Shown: one piece after another, positions 23,042 to 32,302 of the stretch | Layout of the letters: the number at the start of each line of letters is the position of its first letter | How positions within the stretch are numbered: the first letter of the stretch is position 1 | Source: Sandaracinaceae bacterium | GTDB lineage: Bacteria; Myxococcota_A; Polyangia; Polyangiales; Houyiibacteriaceae | Direction of reading: 5' to 3' | Length of the DNA: 35,440 nucleotides | NCBI GenBank assembly: GCA_016706685.1 | Contig: JADJJE010000034.1 | Span: 1-35,440 of the forward strand | Program-made: the position numbers and the translations under genes | The notes under the pieces: generated by a model | What the model was told of the DNA's origin: nothing | Database searches by the model: none | Seen by the model: the letters and a program-made list of their open reading frames with translations, nothing else

Positions 23042-23641
23042 ATGGACCACCCCTACGAGTTCCGAAAGCCCGACTTCACCGGTGAAGTGGACCCCGCCCA
23101 CTACCTGCGGGCCACACCCGAGGACGCCACCTGCAAAGGCCTCTACTTCCACAGCATGCTGGACATGATGGCCAAGCTGCCCAAGGACCGGGTGGCGGAC
23201 ATCGTCATCGAGCGCCCGCGCTACCTGCCCTTCTTGGACTACCCGTTGCGCGAGCACATGCGCCTGTCCTTTGCGCTGGTGCCGCGGCTCTTTCCCGGCA
23301 AGCCCACGCGCCAGGCCTTCCGTGAGATGGGCTGGAAGGCGTTCCCCGACTTCTCCGCCACCATGCTCGGTCGGGTGGTGTTCGGCGTCCTGGGCGACGA
23401 CCTGCAGCGTGCCTTCGAGTCCGGCCCGCGCGCCATCGCGCAGAGCATCAAGCCAGGGCTCGCGGTGATCAACACCCTGGGCGAGCGCCACATGCGCATG
23501 GAGTACTACGACATCTTCGGGATCCTCGACCCCTACTACATCGGCGTGGTCGAGGGCATGGTGCGCCACTACGGCTTCGAGCCGGACGTGCGCATCCACA
23601 CGATGGATATCGCGAACGCGGTCCTCGACGTAAAGTGGTGA
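23042..23641 (+). CDS. DUF2378 (TIGR02265-like) myxobacterial family protein
   Basis: A 199-residue soluble protein. It has the layout of the DUF2378 family that is expanded in myxobacteria: KGLYFHSMLDMM near the start, ERPRYLPFLDYPLREHMRLS in the first third, a FREMGWKAFPDFSATMLGRV helix in the middle, and GFEPDVRIHTMDIANAVLDV at the end. The biochemical role of the family is unknown; no catalytic motif is seen. Start ATG at 23042, 112 bases from the divergent TolC-like start, leaving room for two promoters. Its presence is the best taxonomic hint in the window. Confidence 0.78.
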   Translation: MDHPYEFRKPDFTGEVDPAHYLRATPEDATCKGLYFHSMLDMMAKLPKDRVADIVIERPRYLPFLDYPLREHMRLSFALVPRLFPGKPTRQAFREMGWKAFPDFSATMLGRVVFGVLGDDLQRAFESGPRAIAQSIKPGLAVINTLGERHMRMEYYDIFGILDPYYIGVVEGMVRHYGFEPDVRIHTMDIANAVLDVKW

Positions 23642-23676
23642 GCACTGCTCGCCCTCTACGCTTCCTTGGAGTCCCC

Positions 23677-24882
23677 GTGATCCGAACCGCTTCGTCTGCC
23701 GTCCCTCGCCCGTCCCGCCGCTTGCTGGTCTTCCTCGTCGCTGCGCTGACCGCTGGCTGTGTGGGTGCGCTGCCTCCGACCACTGCGCCCGAGGCGGAGG
23801 AGGCCGACCCTGCGGCAGGGCCCTCGCGTTCGTTGCCGGCGCTCCCCGCGCGCGTGGTGGCGGGAGGTCACACCGGCCCCGTTCTGGACGCCAGCTTCAG
23901 CCACGACGGTGCCTCGCTCATCACCGCGGGCTCCGACGGCCACGTCCACGTGTGGGACATCGCCACGGGCGTGCGCACTGTGAGCCTCGAGCCGCACCCC
24001 GGCCCCGTGAGCGCCGCACGTCTCAGCCCCGACGGTCTCACGCTCGTCACCCTGGCTGCCGACTCCCAGCTCCGCGTGTTCAGCACGCGCTCCGGCGAGC
24101 TGCGGGCCACGCTCCCCAACCAGTCGGGGCGCCTCGAGGCCGCCACCTTCAGCCCCGACAGCAGCGCCATCGTCACCGGCAGCACCGACGGCACCGCCAG
24201 CATCTGGGACACGCAGACCGGCGGCCTGCGCCGCACGCTGGACTCCCATGGCGACCAGGTCACCAGCGCCACGTTCAGCGACGACGGGCACTTCGTCCTC
24301 ACGGCCAGCCACGACGGCAGCGCCAACGTCTGGGACACCCGCACGGGTGCCCTGCGCGTGACCGTGGAGGGCCACATGGACGTGCTCAGCATCGCCGACT
24401 TCAGCCCCGATGGGCGCAGCATCCTGACCGGCAGCCCCGATGGGTCCGCGAAGGTCTGGGATGCGAGCACCGGGCGCGTGCGCACGTCGCTGCTGGGGAG
24501 CACGGCCACCCTCCTGTCCGCCAGCTTCAGCCCCTTCGGGCCGTTGGCCATGACCGCGAGCGCCGACGGCACCGTGCGCGTCTGGGACATCCACAGCGGT
24601 GAGCAGCGGGTGAGCATCGACGGACAGGCGCAGCTCATGAGCGCCGCGTACAACCACCAAGGGAGCCACTTGGTCACGGCGAGCCGCACGGGGACCGCGC
24701 GCGTCTGGGTGGCGGCCACGGGGGTCATGCACGCCGAGCTGGTGGGCCACGGCGGGGCCATCCACGCGGCCAGCTTCAGCCCGGACGGCGCCGCGGTGGT
24801 CACCGCCAGCGAGGACGGCAGCGTGTGCCTCTGGGACGCGCACACCGGCGAGCTGCGCGCCACGTACCGCGCGGGGGAGTGA
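23677..24882 (+). CDS. WD40 beta-propeller lipoprotein (eight repeats)
   Basis: A 401-residue lipoprotein. The start is the GTG at 23677, with GGAG seven bases before it; the frame is open to 23635 but that would overlap the preceding gene. A signal LLVFLVAALTAGC ends at a lipobox Cys. After an Ala/Pro-rich linker come eight WD40 repeats of about 41 residues, each ending in a variant of VWD-x-x-TG (VWDIATG, VFSTRSG, IWDTQTG, VWDTRTG, VWDASTG, VWDIHSG, VWVAATG, LWDAHTG). The repeats are very regular (FSPDG in most). It should fold into one propeller on the periplasmic or outer surface and bind a protein partner, not catalyse a reaction. Confidence 0.88.
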   Translation: MIRTASSAVPRPSRRLLVFLVAALTAGCVGALPPTTAPEAEEADPAAGPSRSLPALPARVVAGGHTGPVLDASFSHDGASLITAGSDGHVHVWDIATGVRTVSLEPHPGPVSAARLSPDGLTLVTLAADSQLRVFSTRSGELRATLPNQSGRLEAATFSPDSSAIVTGSTDGTASIWDTQTGGLRRTLDSHGDQVTSATFSDDGHFVLTASHDGSANVWDTRTGALRVTVEGHMDVLSIADFSPDGRSILTGSPDGSAKVWDASTGRVRTSLLGSTATLLSASFSPFGPLAMTASADGTVRVWDIHSGEQRVSIDGQAQLMSAAYNHQGSHLVTASRTGTARVWVAATGVMHAELVGHGGAIHAASFSPDGAAVVTASEDGSVCLWDAHTGELRATYRAGE

Positions 24883-24884
24883 GC

Positions 24885-26195
24885 TCAGCCCGCGCGCAGC
24901 GGTGCGTCCAGCGCCGACGCCACCTCGAACGCCACGCGCCGGAGGGTCGCTGCCCCGGGCCCCTCGAGGTCGCCGGAGGGGGCCGTGGCCAGCCGGTACC
25001 AGCGCCCTTGCTGCACCACCCAGAGCGCGAGGCCCTCCTGGTCTGGCGATGACTTCGCGCCGCGCCGGCGCTCGCGCTGCAGGAGCACGAGCGCTGCGCC
25101 GGTCAGCTGGAGGGAGCCCACCCTCAGCTCCAGGTCCAGTCGCTGTGGGCGCAGCGTGGCTCCGCGCACCACGTGTGCACCCCATGTGGGCGGGCTCATG
25201 CGGGGCGGCCCGAACACCGGCCGCAGCGCGCGCCCGAGCGCCCTCCAGCAGTCCTCGGCGAGCACCACGCCATACGAGCGGATGCCCAGCACGAAGGCCA
25301 CGAGGCCAAAGAACACCAGCGCCTCCGCCCAGCGCGCCTCACCCAAGGGGACATCGGCGGAGAGCAGCGTGGCCCCCAGCACCATCAGCAAGTAGCCGCC
25401 GCCCAGCAACCACTTGCCGGACAGGAACGGCGGCCGCGCGTGGGTCAGCGTCAGCTCGCCCGTGCCGGTCACTTCGAGCCCGTCCACCAGCGCGCGGATC
25501 TCGCCGAGCGGCAATGGCGGCGGCAGGACGCTGGGCGCCTCGAAGCCGGCACCGCGGTGAAGCTCGAGGGGCGCTTCGGGAGCACCGTCTCGGTACGACC
25601 GCGCGGCACCGCGATGCGTGGGCGATGGCGCGCCTTCGGCGCCGCAATACAGGCGCAGCACGTCGACGTCGTCACGTTGAGGCAGCACCTCCCGTCCGAT
25701 CCGCCCGGCCAAGCGCTCGACCAGGTCGACGAGCTCCGCGCGACGCTCCACCCCTTCGACCACGAACGCGGGCGTGAACGCGCGCCCGGCGAGCTCCATC
25801 ACCACCCCCAGCTGGTGCGGCTGGCCGGTGAGCACGCCCCCTCGAAATGCCAGGCCGTCCCCGGCGGAGAGCGGTTGGGCGCGCCGCCGGGTTCCCCAGA
25901 TGCGGTGCCCGCGCTCTTCCACCCACGCTTGGCCAGCCCCACCATCGAAGCCCAGCTCCGTCACCTCGGTGGCGAAGCGCCCCGTGATCCAGGCTGCGAC
26001 GCCGAGGCCCACCGGCACGAGCCACGCCGAGTGCCAGCGCGGCTCGCTCATCCACGTCCAGGCCAGCGCGATGAGCACGGGCGCGACCGCCAGGACGCTG
26101 GCCAGCACGCGCCGACCGACGTCCCCGAGCCCGGGCGCGGGCGCGCGCAGCACCAGCCGCCTGCGGTCGGGATCATCCTCGTGGACGTGGAGCAT
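24885..26195 (-). CDS. Four-helix integral membrane protein of unknown function
   Basis: A 436-residue protein with two pairs of transmembrane segments (VLASVLAVAPVLIALAWTW and WLVPVGLGVAAWITG near the N-terminus; WLLGGGYLLMVLGATLL and ALVFFGLVAFVLGI in the second half) separated by a soluble domain of about 200 residues. I recognise no family. The ATG at 26195 (MLHVHEDDPDRRR) is chosen; a GTG at 26240 would extend it by 15 residues. Stop is only two bases from that of the WD40 gene, convergent. It lies downstream of the ice-binding protein on the same strand (65 bases) and could be co-transcribed with it. Confidence 0.65.
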   Translation of the reverse strand: MLHVHEDDPDRRRLVLRAPAPGLGDVGRRVLASVLAVAPVLIALAWTWMSEPRWHSAWLVPVGLGVAAWITGRFATEVTELGFDGGAGQAWVEERGHRIWGTRRRAQPLSAGDGLAFRGGVLTGQPHQLGVVMELAGRAFTPAFVVEGVERRAELVDLVERLAGRIGREVLPQRDDVDVLRLYCGAEGAPSPTHRGAARSYRDGAPEAPLELHRGAGFEAPSVLPPPLPLGEIRALVDGLEVTGTGELTLTHARPPFLSGKWLLGGGYLLMVLGATLLSADVPLGEARWAEALVFFGLVAFVLGIRSYGVVLAEDCWRALGRALRPVFGPPRMSPPTWGAHVVRGATLRPQRLDLELRVGSLQLTGAALVLLQRERRRGAKSSPDQEGLALWVVQQGRWYRLATAPSGDLEGPGAATLRRVAFEVASALDAPLRAG

Positions 26196-26260
26196 GCGCG
26201 GCCACCACTCTCCGTGAAGGGTGGTGGCCGTGGCAAGCACGCTCTCGCGCGGGACGCGCC

Positions 26261-27355
26261 TCAGTCGGGGTCGGAGACCGTGGCCGCCGCGAGGTCCACG
26301 GCGGTCTGAGCCAGCAAGCGCCCGTTGATGGACGCGCCGGTCTGCAGGCTGACCGACGTCTGGCACAGCACGATGCCCTCCATGTGCGAGGTGGTTCCGA
26401 ACGTGGCGTTGCCCGCCACTTGCCAGAAGATGTTGCTCGGCTGGACGTTGCCCGCGAGCACGATGCTGACGCCGTTCGCGATGGTGAGGTTCTGCGCAAT
26501 CTGGAAGATGAACACGTCGGTGGCGCTGCCCGTGAGGGTCACGTCGCTCGTCAGCAGCAGCCCGGTGCCCCACGCGTAGACACCGGCGTCGAGGGTCATC
26601 CCGCTGATGTCCCCCATGCCCAGCTCGGTCACGTCGGGTGCGCGGCTGGCGGCGTCCGTGTAGGCCAGCTGCATGTCGGCCACGGCCGTGGTCAGGTTCG
26701 AAGGCGTGGGCTGCGCGTAGTCCGCCGCGTAGACGCGGCCGATCACCTGGGTGGAGGTGGCGTAGACATTGGATGAGTGCGCCATCAGGGCGAACTCCGT
26801 GATGTACGTGGCGGCGGCCGGGCTCACGGCGATGTCGCCCGTGATGACCGAGGCGGGCACCGTGGAGATGCCGGTCTTCGACAGCACCACGAAGTCGCCC
26901 GCGGTGCGCAGGTTCACCGCCATGGGCGCGGCCAGGGTGTCGCCGGTGGTGAAGGACCACGTGACGGCCTCTTCGAGGGGAACGCCAGCGGCGCTCGTGA
27001 TCCCGGTGCTCAGCGTGACGGTGAACGTGGTGTCGGCCGCCAGGTGAGCGGCGGGCCAGAAGACCACGGTGTCATCGGCGTAGAGCACCGTGCCCGGGAC
27101 GAGCACGGTCCCGTTGTTGCTGGTCACGGTGAACGTGGCGTCGTTCAAGGTGTCGGGATCCATCGCCACATTGAACGAAGCGCGCACGCTCCCGTTGATG
27201 GGCGCGTCTATGGAGCCATCTCCAGGAGACTGGTTTGTGGCCGTTGGAGTCGTGTTTGGGTTGCCGGTGTCTTCGCCACATCCGGCCACAATCATGAGTG
27301 CAACTGTAACGAATAGGCGTGCCCGAAAGGCCGCGTGTACGGGAGTGTTAGTCAT
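26261..27355 (-). CDS. Ice-binding-like (DUF3494) lipoprotein with N-terminal Ig-like (Big_5) domain
   Basis: A 364-residue lipoprotein. Signal peptide RLFVTVALMIVAGC ends at a lipobox Cys. Then an Ig-like bacterial domain of the Big_5/SbsA type (about residues 35-140; DAPINGSVRASFNVAMDPDT, VTWSFTTGD). Then a DUF3494 ice-binding-type domain (about 150-364): VNLRTAGDFVVLSKTGISTV, ITGDIAVSPAAATYITEFAL, then LDAGVYAWGTGLLLTSDVTL, DVFIFQIAQNLTIANGVSIV and SNIFWQVAGNATFGTTSHME. The family forms a flat right-handed beta-helix that binds ice in many cold-adapted microbes. Surface anchoring by the lipid fits adhesion to, or protection from, ice. ATG at 27355 chosen; the frame extends to 27454 without a good signal. 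Its codon use is less GC-rich than the neighbours', which is compatible with transfer. Confidence 0.85.
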   Translation of the reverse strand: MTNTPVHAAFRARLFVTVALMIVAGCGEDTGNPNTTPTATNQSPGDGSIDAPINGSVRASFNVAMDPDTLNDATFTVTSNNGTVLVPGTVLYADDTVVFWPAAHLAADTTFTVTLSTGITSAAGVPLEEAVTWSFTTGDTLAAPMAVNLRTAGDFVVLSKTGISTVPASVITGDIAVSPAAATYITEFALMAHSSNVYATSTQVIGRVYAADYAQPTPSNLTTAVADMQLAYTDAASRAPDVTELGMGDISGMTLDAGVYAWGTGLLLTSDVTLTGSATDVFIFQIAQNLTIANGVSIVLAGNVQPSNIFWQVAGNATFGTTSHMEGIVLCQTSVSLQTGASINGRLLAQTAVDLAAATVSDPD

Positions 27356-27574
27356 AAGGGGGGAGATGTTATGCGATCGCCGTGCCAACCAAACCATCCT
27401 CAAAACGAACGCATTCGCGCTGAAAGAGAGGCGGTGATGACCGACGCACGTCAAAACGATGGGCTCTCTCCATCAATGTGAATGACCGCCGTAGCTCCTG
27501 GCGAAGCTATGCGAAGTGGTTATTGTCATGCCTTCGTTTTCACAGACGTGTGTCTATAGAAGAGAAGAGAAGCC
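27356..27574. promoter_or_regulatory. Divergent A/T-richer control region between ice-binding and LEA-like genes
   Basis: The 219 bases between the two starts are clearly less GC-rich than the rest and hold the promoters of both genes. A nine-base direct repeat TCAAAACGA occurs at 27400-27408 and 27451-27459 (51 bases apart) and may be a regulator site. A purine-rich AGAAGAGAAGAGAAG just before 27575 is the likely ribosome-binding site of the LEA-like gene. I found no clear -35/-10 pair. Confidence 0.3.
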
Positions 27575-27982
27575 ATGACTGATATCAAGAAGCAGGTGAG
27601 CACTGGGATCGAGACCGCCAAGGACGGCATGACGGACGCCGCCAAGAAGATGGGTGAGGCCGCCAACGACGGTAAGGAGGTCATCAAGACCGCCTACGGC
27701 GACGCGAAGGACGTCGCCGCGAGCGCGAGCGGCAGCCTCAAGAGCGGGGCGTCAGCGGCGGTGGACTCGGCCAAGCAGGCCGCTCAGCAGGTGAGTGACG
27801 CGGCCAAGCATGCCGCCCAGGACGTGGGCGACGTAGCCAAGCATGCCGCCCAGGACGTGGGGGACGCCGTCAAGCACGCGGCCAACGTCGCGGGCGACGC
27901 CGCCACCCGCTCCGCCAAGGGCGAAAAGGCCGACAAGAAGTCCAAGAAGGACAAGAAGTCGGGCGGGCGCTCTTCGCACTGA
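27575..27982 (+). CDS. LEA group 3-like Ala/Lys-rich protein with 11-residue repeats
   Basis: A 135-residue, very hydrophilic protein (Ala, Lys, Asp; no Trp, Cys or Pro). Residues 66-109 form four consecutive 11-residue units: AKQAAQQVSDA, AKHAAQDVGDV, AKHAAQDVGDA, VKHAANVAGDA. Eleven-mer repeats with Ala and alternating charges are the hallmark of group 3 LEA (LEA_4) proteins, which are disordered when wet and become helical on drying or freezing. The C-terminus is Lys/Ser-rich (DKKSKKDKKSGGRSSH) and could also bind nucleic acid, as in histone H1-like proteins, the main alternative. No signal peptide, so cytoplasmic. Divergent from the ice-binding gene. Confidence 0.75.
   Translation: MTDIKKQVSTGIETAKDGMTDAAKKMGEAANDGKEVIKTAYGDAKDVAASASGSLKSGASAAVDSAKQAAQQVSDAAKHAAQDVGDVAKHAAQDVGDAVKHAANVAGDAATRSAKGEKADKKSKKDKKSGGRSSH
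27803..27868 (+). repeat. 33-bp tandem repeat encoding an 11-residue LEA motif
   Basis: Two near-identical 33-base units (27803-27835 and 27836-27868), each beginning GCCAAGCATGCCGCCCAGGA and continuing GACGTGG. The period equals 11 codons. Flanking units at 27770 and 27869 are more diverged at DNA level but keep the protein motif. This suggests the array grew recently by in-frame duplication. Confidence 0.85.
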
Positions 27983-28009
27983 GCCAGCCCGGGTCTCCGT
28001 GCACAGGCG

Positions 28010-29071
28010 CTACGGCTGACTGCGCAGCGTGCTCATGTCGATGACGAAGCGGTACTTCACGTCGCTCTTCAGCATGCGCTCGTAGGCGTCGTTGATGCCG
28101 TGCATGGGGATGGTCTCGATGTCGGACACGATGCCGTGCGCCGCGCAGAAGTCGAGCATCTCCTGCGTCTCGGCGATGCCGCCGATCAGCGACCCCGCCA
28201 GGCGGCGGCGCTTGAAGATCAGGTTGAACGCGCCGGGCGGGGCGTGCGGGGTGGGGGGCGCCCCCACCAGCACCATGGTTCCGTCACGCTTCAAGAGCGT
28301 GAGGAACATGTCCATGCTGTGCGACGCGGCCACCGTGTTGAGGATGAAGTCCAGGCTGTTGCGGTGCGGCTTCATCTCGGCCGGGTTCTTGGTGACCACC
28401 ACCTCGGCGGCGCCCAAGCGCTTGGCGTCCTCGGCCTTGTTGGGCGAGGTGGTGAAGAGCACCACGTGCGCGCCCATGGCCGCAGCCAGCTTCACGCCCA
28501 TGTGGCCGAGGCCGCCGAGGCCCACGATGCCCACCTTGCTGCCGGGGCCCACCTTCCACTCGCGCAGCGGCGAGTAGGTGGTGATGCCCGCGCAGAGCAG
28601 CGGCGCCACGGCCGCCAGCTGGGCCTCGGGGTGAGTGATGCGCAGGACGAACTTGTCCTTCACCACGATGTGGTCGGAGTAGCCCCCGAGGGTGTTGGGC
28701 CCTCCACCCTGCTCCTTGCTGTCGTAGGTCCCGGTGAAACCGTTCTCGCAGTACTGCTCGAGCCCCTCGGCGCACGAGTCGCAGCGCTGGCAGCTGTCCA
28801 CCAGGCAACCGACGCCCACCGTGTCGCCCACCGCAAAGGAAGTGACCGCGGCGCCCACCCGCGTGACGCGCCCCACGATCTCGTGTCCTGGGACGCAGGG
28901 ATACACCGCGCCGCCCCACTCGTTGCGCGCCGTGTGCAGGTCCGAGTGGCACACGCCGCAGTGCAAGATGTCGATGGCCACGTCGTGAGCGCCGAGGTCA
29001 CGGCGCTGAAACGAGAACGGGGCGAGCGGGGAGGTGGGCGATTGGGCGGCGTAGCCGTGGGCGTCGGTCAT
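28010..29071 (-). CDS. Zinc-dependent NAD(P) alcohol dehydrogenase (AdhC/YahK-like)
   Basis: A 353-residue medium-chain dehydrogenase/reductase. Catalytic zinc ligands Cys38 and His63-Glu64 (LHCGVCHSDLH, PGHEIVGRV) are present, as are the four structural-zinc Cys (94, 97, 100, 108 in DSCQRCDSCAEGLEQYC). The cofactor site reads VGIVGLGGLGHMGVKLA. The gap pattern and NGFTGTY fit the cinnamyl-alcohol-dehydrogenase/YahK branch, which usually reduces aldehydes with NADPH. ATG at 29071 chosen (MTDAHGYAAQSPTSPLAPF). No operon partner is obvious; the lipoprotein gene starts further upstream. Confidence 0.93.
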   Translation of the reverse strand: MTDAHGYAAQSPTSPLAPFSFQRRDLGAHDVAIDILHCGVCHSDLHTARNEWGGAVYPCVPGHEIVGRVTRVGAAVTSFAVGDTVGVGCLVDSCQRCDSCAEGLEQYCENGFTGTYDSKEQGGGPNTLGGYSDHIVVKDKFVLRITHPEAQLAAVAPLLCAGITTYSPLREWKVGPGSKVGIVGLGGLGHMGVKLAAAMGAHVVLFTTSPNKAEDAKRLGAAEVVVTKNPAEMKPHRNSLDFILNTVAASHSMDMFLTLLKRDGTMVLVGAPPTPHAPPGAFNLIFKRRRLAGSLIGGIAETQEMLDFCAAHGIVSDIETIPMHGINDAYERMLKSDVKYRFVIDMSTLRSQP

Positions 29072-29121
29072 CGGGACACGGTGTCGCATTCCGCCCGAAA
29101 CCGCTACGGCTCGATGCGTGC

Positions 29122-29730
29122 CTACCAGCTGATCTCGGTGGGCAGGTAGCCGTCGCCGGCCTCGAGGGTGCGCGAGGCGCGGTAGGCCGCGTCGCCTGCG
29201 TTCCAGTCCGTGAGCCCGCTCTGCACGCGCTCCATGATGTTCTCGCGGTGCTCGCTGGCCCAGGCCGCGCCGGCCACCGGGTCCGGTGTGAACCCCGGGG
29301 TGTCGCGAATCCACTCCGGCGCCTCGGCGAAGCGCGGGGTCTCGCGCTTCACGGCTTCCACCGTCACGCGCGCCTTGCCCCAGCCCATGCGCGGGCGGGT
29401 CTCCACCACGTACACGCGCCCGGGCTCGGCGTTCACCTCCACCACGTCGGCGTTCTCGGCCAGCACGAAGAAGCGATGGTGCCCGGCGGGCACGCTCACC
29501 GTGGCGTGCATCTGGCCACGCAGGATGGCCACGAACTGCCCGTCCTCGGTGACGATGGGAAACGAGACCTTCTTCCCCAGGCGCGAGTGCCGCACGAACA
29601 CCACCACCGCTTGGCCGTCTGCCGCGCGCGCATCGGCTGCCCCCTGCGCCGGCAGCATGGCCACCGCCGACGAACCACACCCCATCATGCCCGCGCCCAG
29701 CATCAGCGCGATGATTGCCTTCTTGATCAT
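29122..29730 (-). CDS. Predicted lipoprotein with a DUF2846-like domain
   Basis: A 202-residue lipoprotein. MIKKAIIALMLGAGMMGC is a textbook lipoprotein signal. The mature part starts with a short linker, then a beta-sandwich region (AVVVFVRHSRLGKKVSFPIV, FVAILRGQMHATVSVPAGHH, RVYVVETRPRMG) resembling DUF2846-type domains, and ends in a helical tail with many charged residues. Function unknown. The ATG is at 29730; upstream of it lies the abnormal G/C tract, so its promoter is not readable. Confidence 0.75.
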   Translation of the reverse strand: MIKKAIIALMLGAGMMGCGSSAVAMLPAQGAADARAADGQAVVVFVRHSRLGKKVSFPIVTEDGQFVAILRGQMHATVSVPAGHHRFFVLAENADVVEVNAEPGRVYVVETRPRMGWGKARVTVEAVKRETPRFAEAPEWIRDTPGFTPDPVAGAAWASEHRENIMERVQSGLTDWNAGDAAYRASRTLEAGDGYLPTEISW

Positions 29731-29879
29731 GTCTGCATTCCCCTGGTCCGGTCCCCACGACCAGACGCTGTTTCGGGGCGTAGCACCAGGTTGGCGGCCC
29801 CGCAAAGCCGGCGGTGCTGGTATCCGGGCGGGGCATGACTCCCTCCCCGGGGGGGGGGGGGCGCCGCGCCGCGCGCCCA

Positions 29880-30746
<867 letters not shown>

Positions 30747-32213
30747 TCACAGCTCGTCGAGCGCGCGGTCCATGAAGGCCCCGAACACGTCCACCCTCAC
30801 CGGCGGCGCGTCCGTGATGAAGCGCGCCACCAGGTTGGGGAGGGGCGCGTGCCCGCCAGGCTGGGGTCGCAGCGTGCGCAGCGCTTCTCGGCGCAGCGAA
30901 AGGCCGGCCCGATCCGGCGTGCCCCCGCCTCGCTGGCTGACCACGGCCTCGAGGGCCGCGAGGGCGTGGGACGCGGCGGCCTGCACGTTCGTCGCAGGCG
31001 GCGCCAGCTCTGCCGCAAGCGAAGGGTCGGACAGCGCCGCCACGTCATCGGCCAACGCGATGGCGGCGCTCAGCTCGGCCCGCAGCGCCGCCTCGGTGGT
31101 GGCGTTGGGATCGGCCCACCACGCCTCCATGCGCTCGCTGAGCACCATGGCGTCGCGCGTGTCCGGCAGGAACGGGTGGGACCGGTAGTACGCAGCGAGC
31201 CGCTGGAGCACGTCATCGCTGTCCAGGAACGCGTCGGCGTCCGCCGCGCCCAGCGCCCAGGCTTCGTCGGTGGCCGTGCCGTCCCGCAGCGTGCGCGCCG
31301 CCGCACCCACCATCACCAAGCTCCCGCGCGGCGACGTCATCAGGTTCAGCAGCACGCCATCGGACTCCCGCGCGAGGTCGGCCCCGGGCCGCTGCCAAGG
31401 CCCCAGGAACACGTCGCCTGCCAGCACCACGTCGTTGACGGGCAGGTTGTCCCAGAGCAGCAGCGGCCGGTCCACGAAGGCCCGCATGGCGTGCACCTCT
31501 TCGCCGGTCAGCTCCGAGGGGACCACGTGCCGCCCGGTCCAGAGGATGGGCATGTCGCGCGGCAGCGCGCGGTACGCGGCGTAGTAGGCGTGCGAGGGGT
31601 GCTCGTACTCGAACGGGAAGGGCGGCGTGTCTCCGTTGGCCAGCTGCTCGGCGGTGCCGAAGTAGTACGGGCCGATGAAGCACAGCGTGGCCTCCGGCGC
31701 GCGCGCGTGGACGTGGTCGTACGCCAACCTCAGCACCGCGACCTGCGCCACGGGCTCCGCCACGGGGGAGCTACTGGCCACGTCGTCGAACAGCACGCAC
31801 ACGTCGCGCGCCCCGAGGTCCAGCAGCTGGTCCAGCTTCGCGCGCAGCGCCTGCTCGTCTGCCGAGCTGCCGTCGTAGTCACCGCCCGGCGCGATGGCCA
31901 GCACCACACGCACACCCAGCTCGCTCCCTCGCGTGATGAGCGCGGCCAAGTCGGCGGCCTCCGAGGCGGGGTACGGCGTGCGCCACTCGTCCCGGTGATA
32001 CGGGTCTTGCTTGGGCGCATAGAGGTACGTGTCGAGCCCATGCTCCGCGACGAACGCCAGGATCTGAAGGCGCTCCGCGTGCCGGTAGGGTGGGCCATAG
32101 AAGCCCTCGATCACGCCGTTCCAGCGCGGCGTGAGGTGGGCGGGGCCTGAAGGGGCGTCGCACCCCACAGCGAGGAGCACGCACAGCAGCGCGGTGAACG
32201 TGGTGCGGGTCAC
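30747..32213 (-). CDS. GH84 beta-N-acetylglucosaminidase-like lipoprotein
   Basis: A 488-residue lipoprotein: GTG at 32213 (VTRTTFTALLCVLLAVGC), lipobox Cys18. The catalytic barrel shows GH84 signatures: WNGVIEGFYGPPYRHAERLQ at the start, YLYAPKQDPYHRDEWRTPYP, and the catalytic Asp pair 143-144 in VCVLFDDVASS. LLLWDNLPVND is the later Trp-Asp-Asn substrate-binding motif. The family removes terminal N-acetylglucosamine from glycoproteins, hyaluronan fragments or peptidoglycan-like sugars. An outer-surface lipoprotein would suit scavenging or prey/glycan degradation. The C-terminal third is helical. The stop lies directly against the G/C tract, so the last residues should be confirmed. Confidence 0.88.
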   Translation of the reverse strand: MTRTTFTALLCVLLAVGCDAPSGPAHLTPRWNGVIEGFYGPPYRHAERLQILAFVAEHGLDTYLYAPKQDPYHRDEWRTPYPASEAADLAALITRGSELGVRVVLAIAPGGDYDGSSADEQALRAKLDQLLDLGARDVCVLFDDVASSSPVAEPVAQVAVLRLAYDHVHARAPEATLCFIGPYYFGTAEQLANGDTPPFPFEYEHPSHAYYAAYRALPRDMPILWTGRHVVPSELTGEEVHAMRAFVDRPLLLWDNLPVNDVVLAGDVFLGPWQRPGADLARESDGVLLNLMTSPRGSLVMVGAAARTLRDGTATDEAWALGAADADAFLDSDDVLQRLAAYYRSHPFLPDTRDAMVLSERMEAWWADPNATTEAALRAELSAAIALADDVAALSDPSLAAELAPPATNVQAAASHALAALEAVVSQRGGGTPDRAGLSLRREALRTLRPQPGGHAPLPNLVARFITDAPPVRVDVFGAFMDRALDEL

Positions 32214-32240
32214 GACCTGGAGGATAGGACTCTCGCCACG

Positions 32241-32273
32241 AAAAAGCCCCACTGGCGTGCTGCCAGCGGGGCT
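32241..32273 (-). terminator. Rho-independent terminator of the Kazal lipoprotein gene
   Basis: Read on the minus strand it is a 12-base stem (AGCCCCGCTGGC pairing with GCCAGTGGGGCT, one G-T pair) around a five-base loop, followed at once by TTTTT. It lies 30 bases past the stop at 32303 and before the GH84 start, so it separates the two genes transcriptionally. This is the only clear intrinsic terminator I found in the window. Confidence 0.85.
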
Positions 32274-32302
32274 CGTTGTTGTCGGACTCGCCGCGTGTGC
32301 GC

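Noticed and set aside
26195..26960. Upstream extension of the four-helix membrane protein to 691 residues
   Set aside because: The extra N-terminus is antisense-frame sequence over the ice-binding gene and is Arg/His/Gly-rich; the ATG at 26195 is natural.
30747..32213. GH84 protein as hyaluronidase-type virulence factor
   Set aside because: The catalytic motifs fit the family but do not distinguish substrates; a virulence claim would be unsupported.
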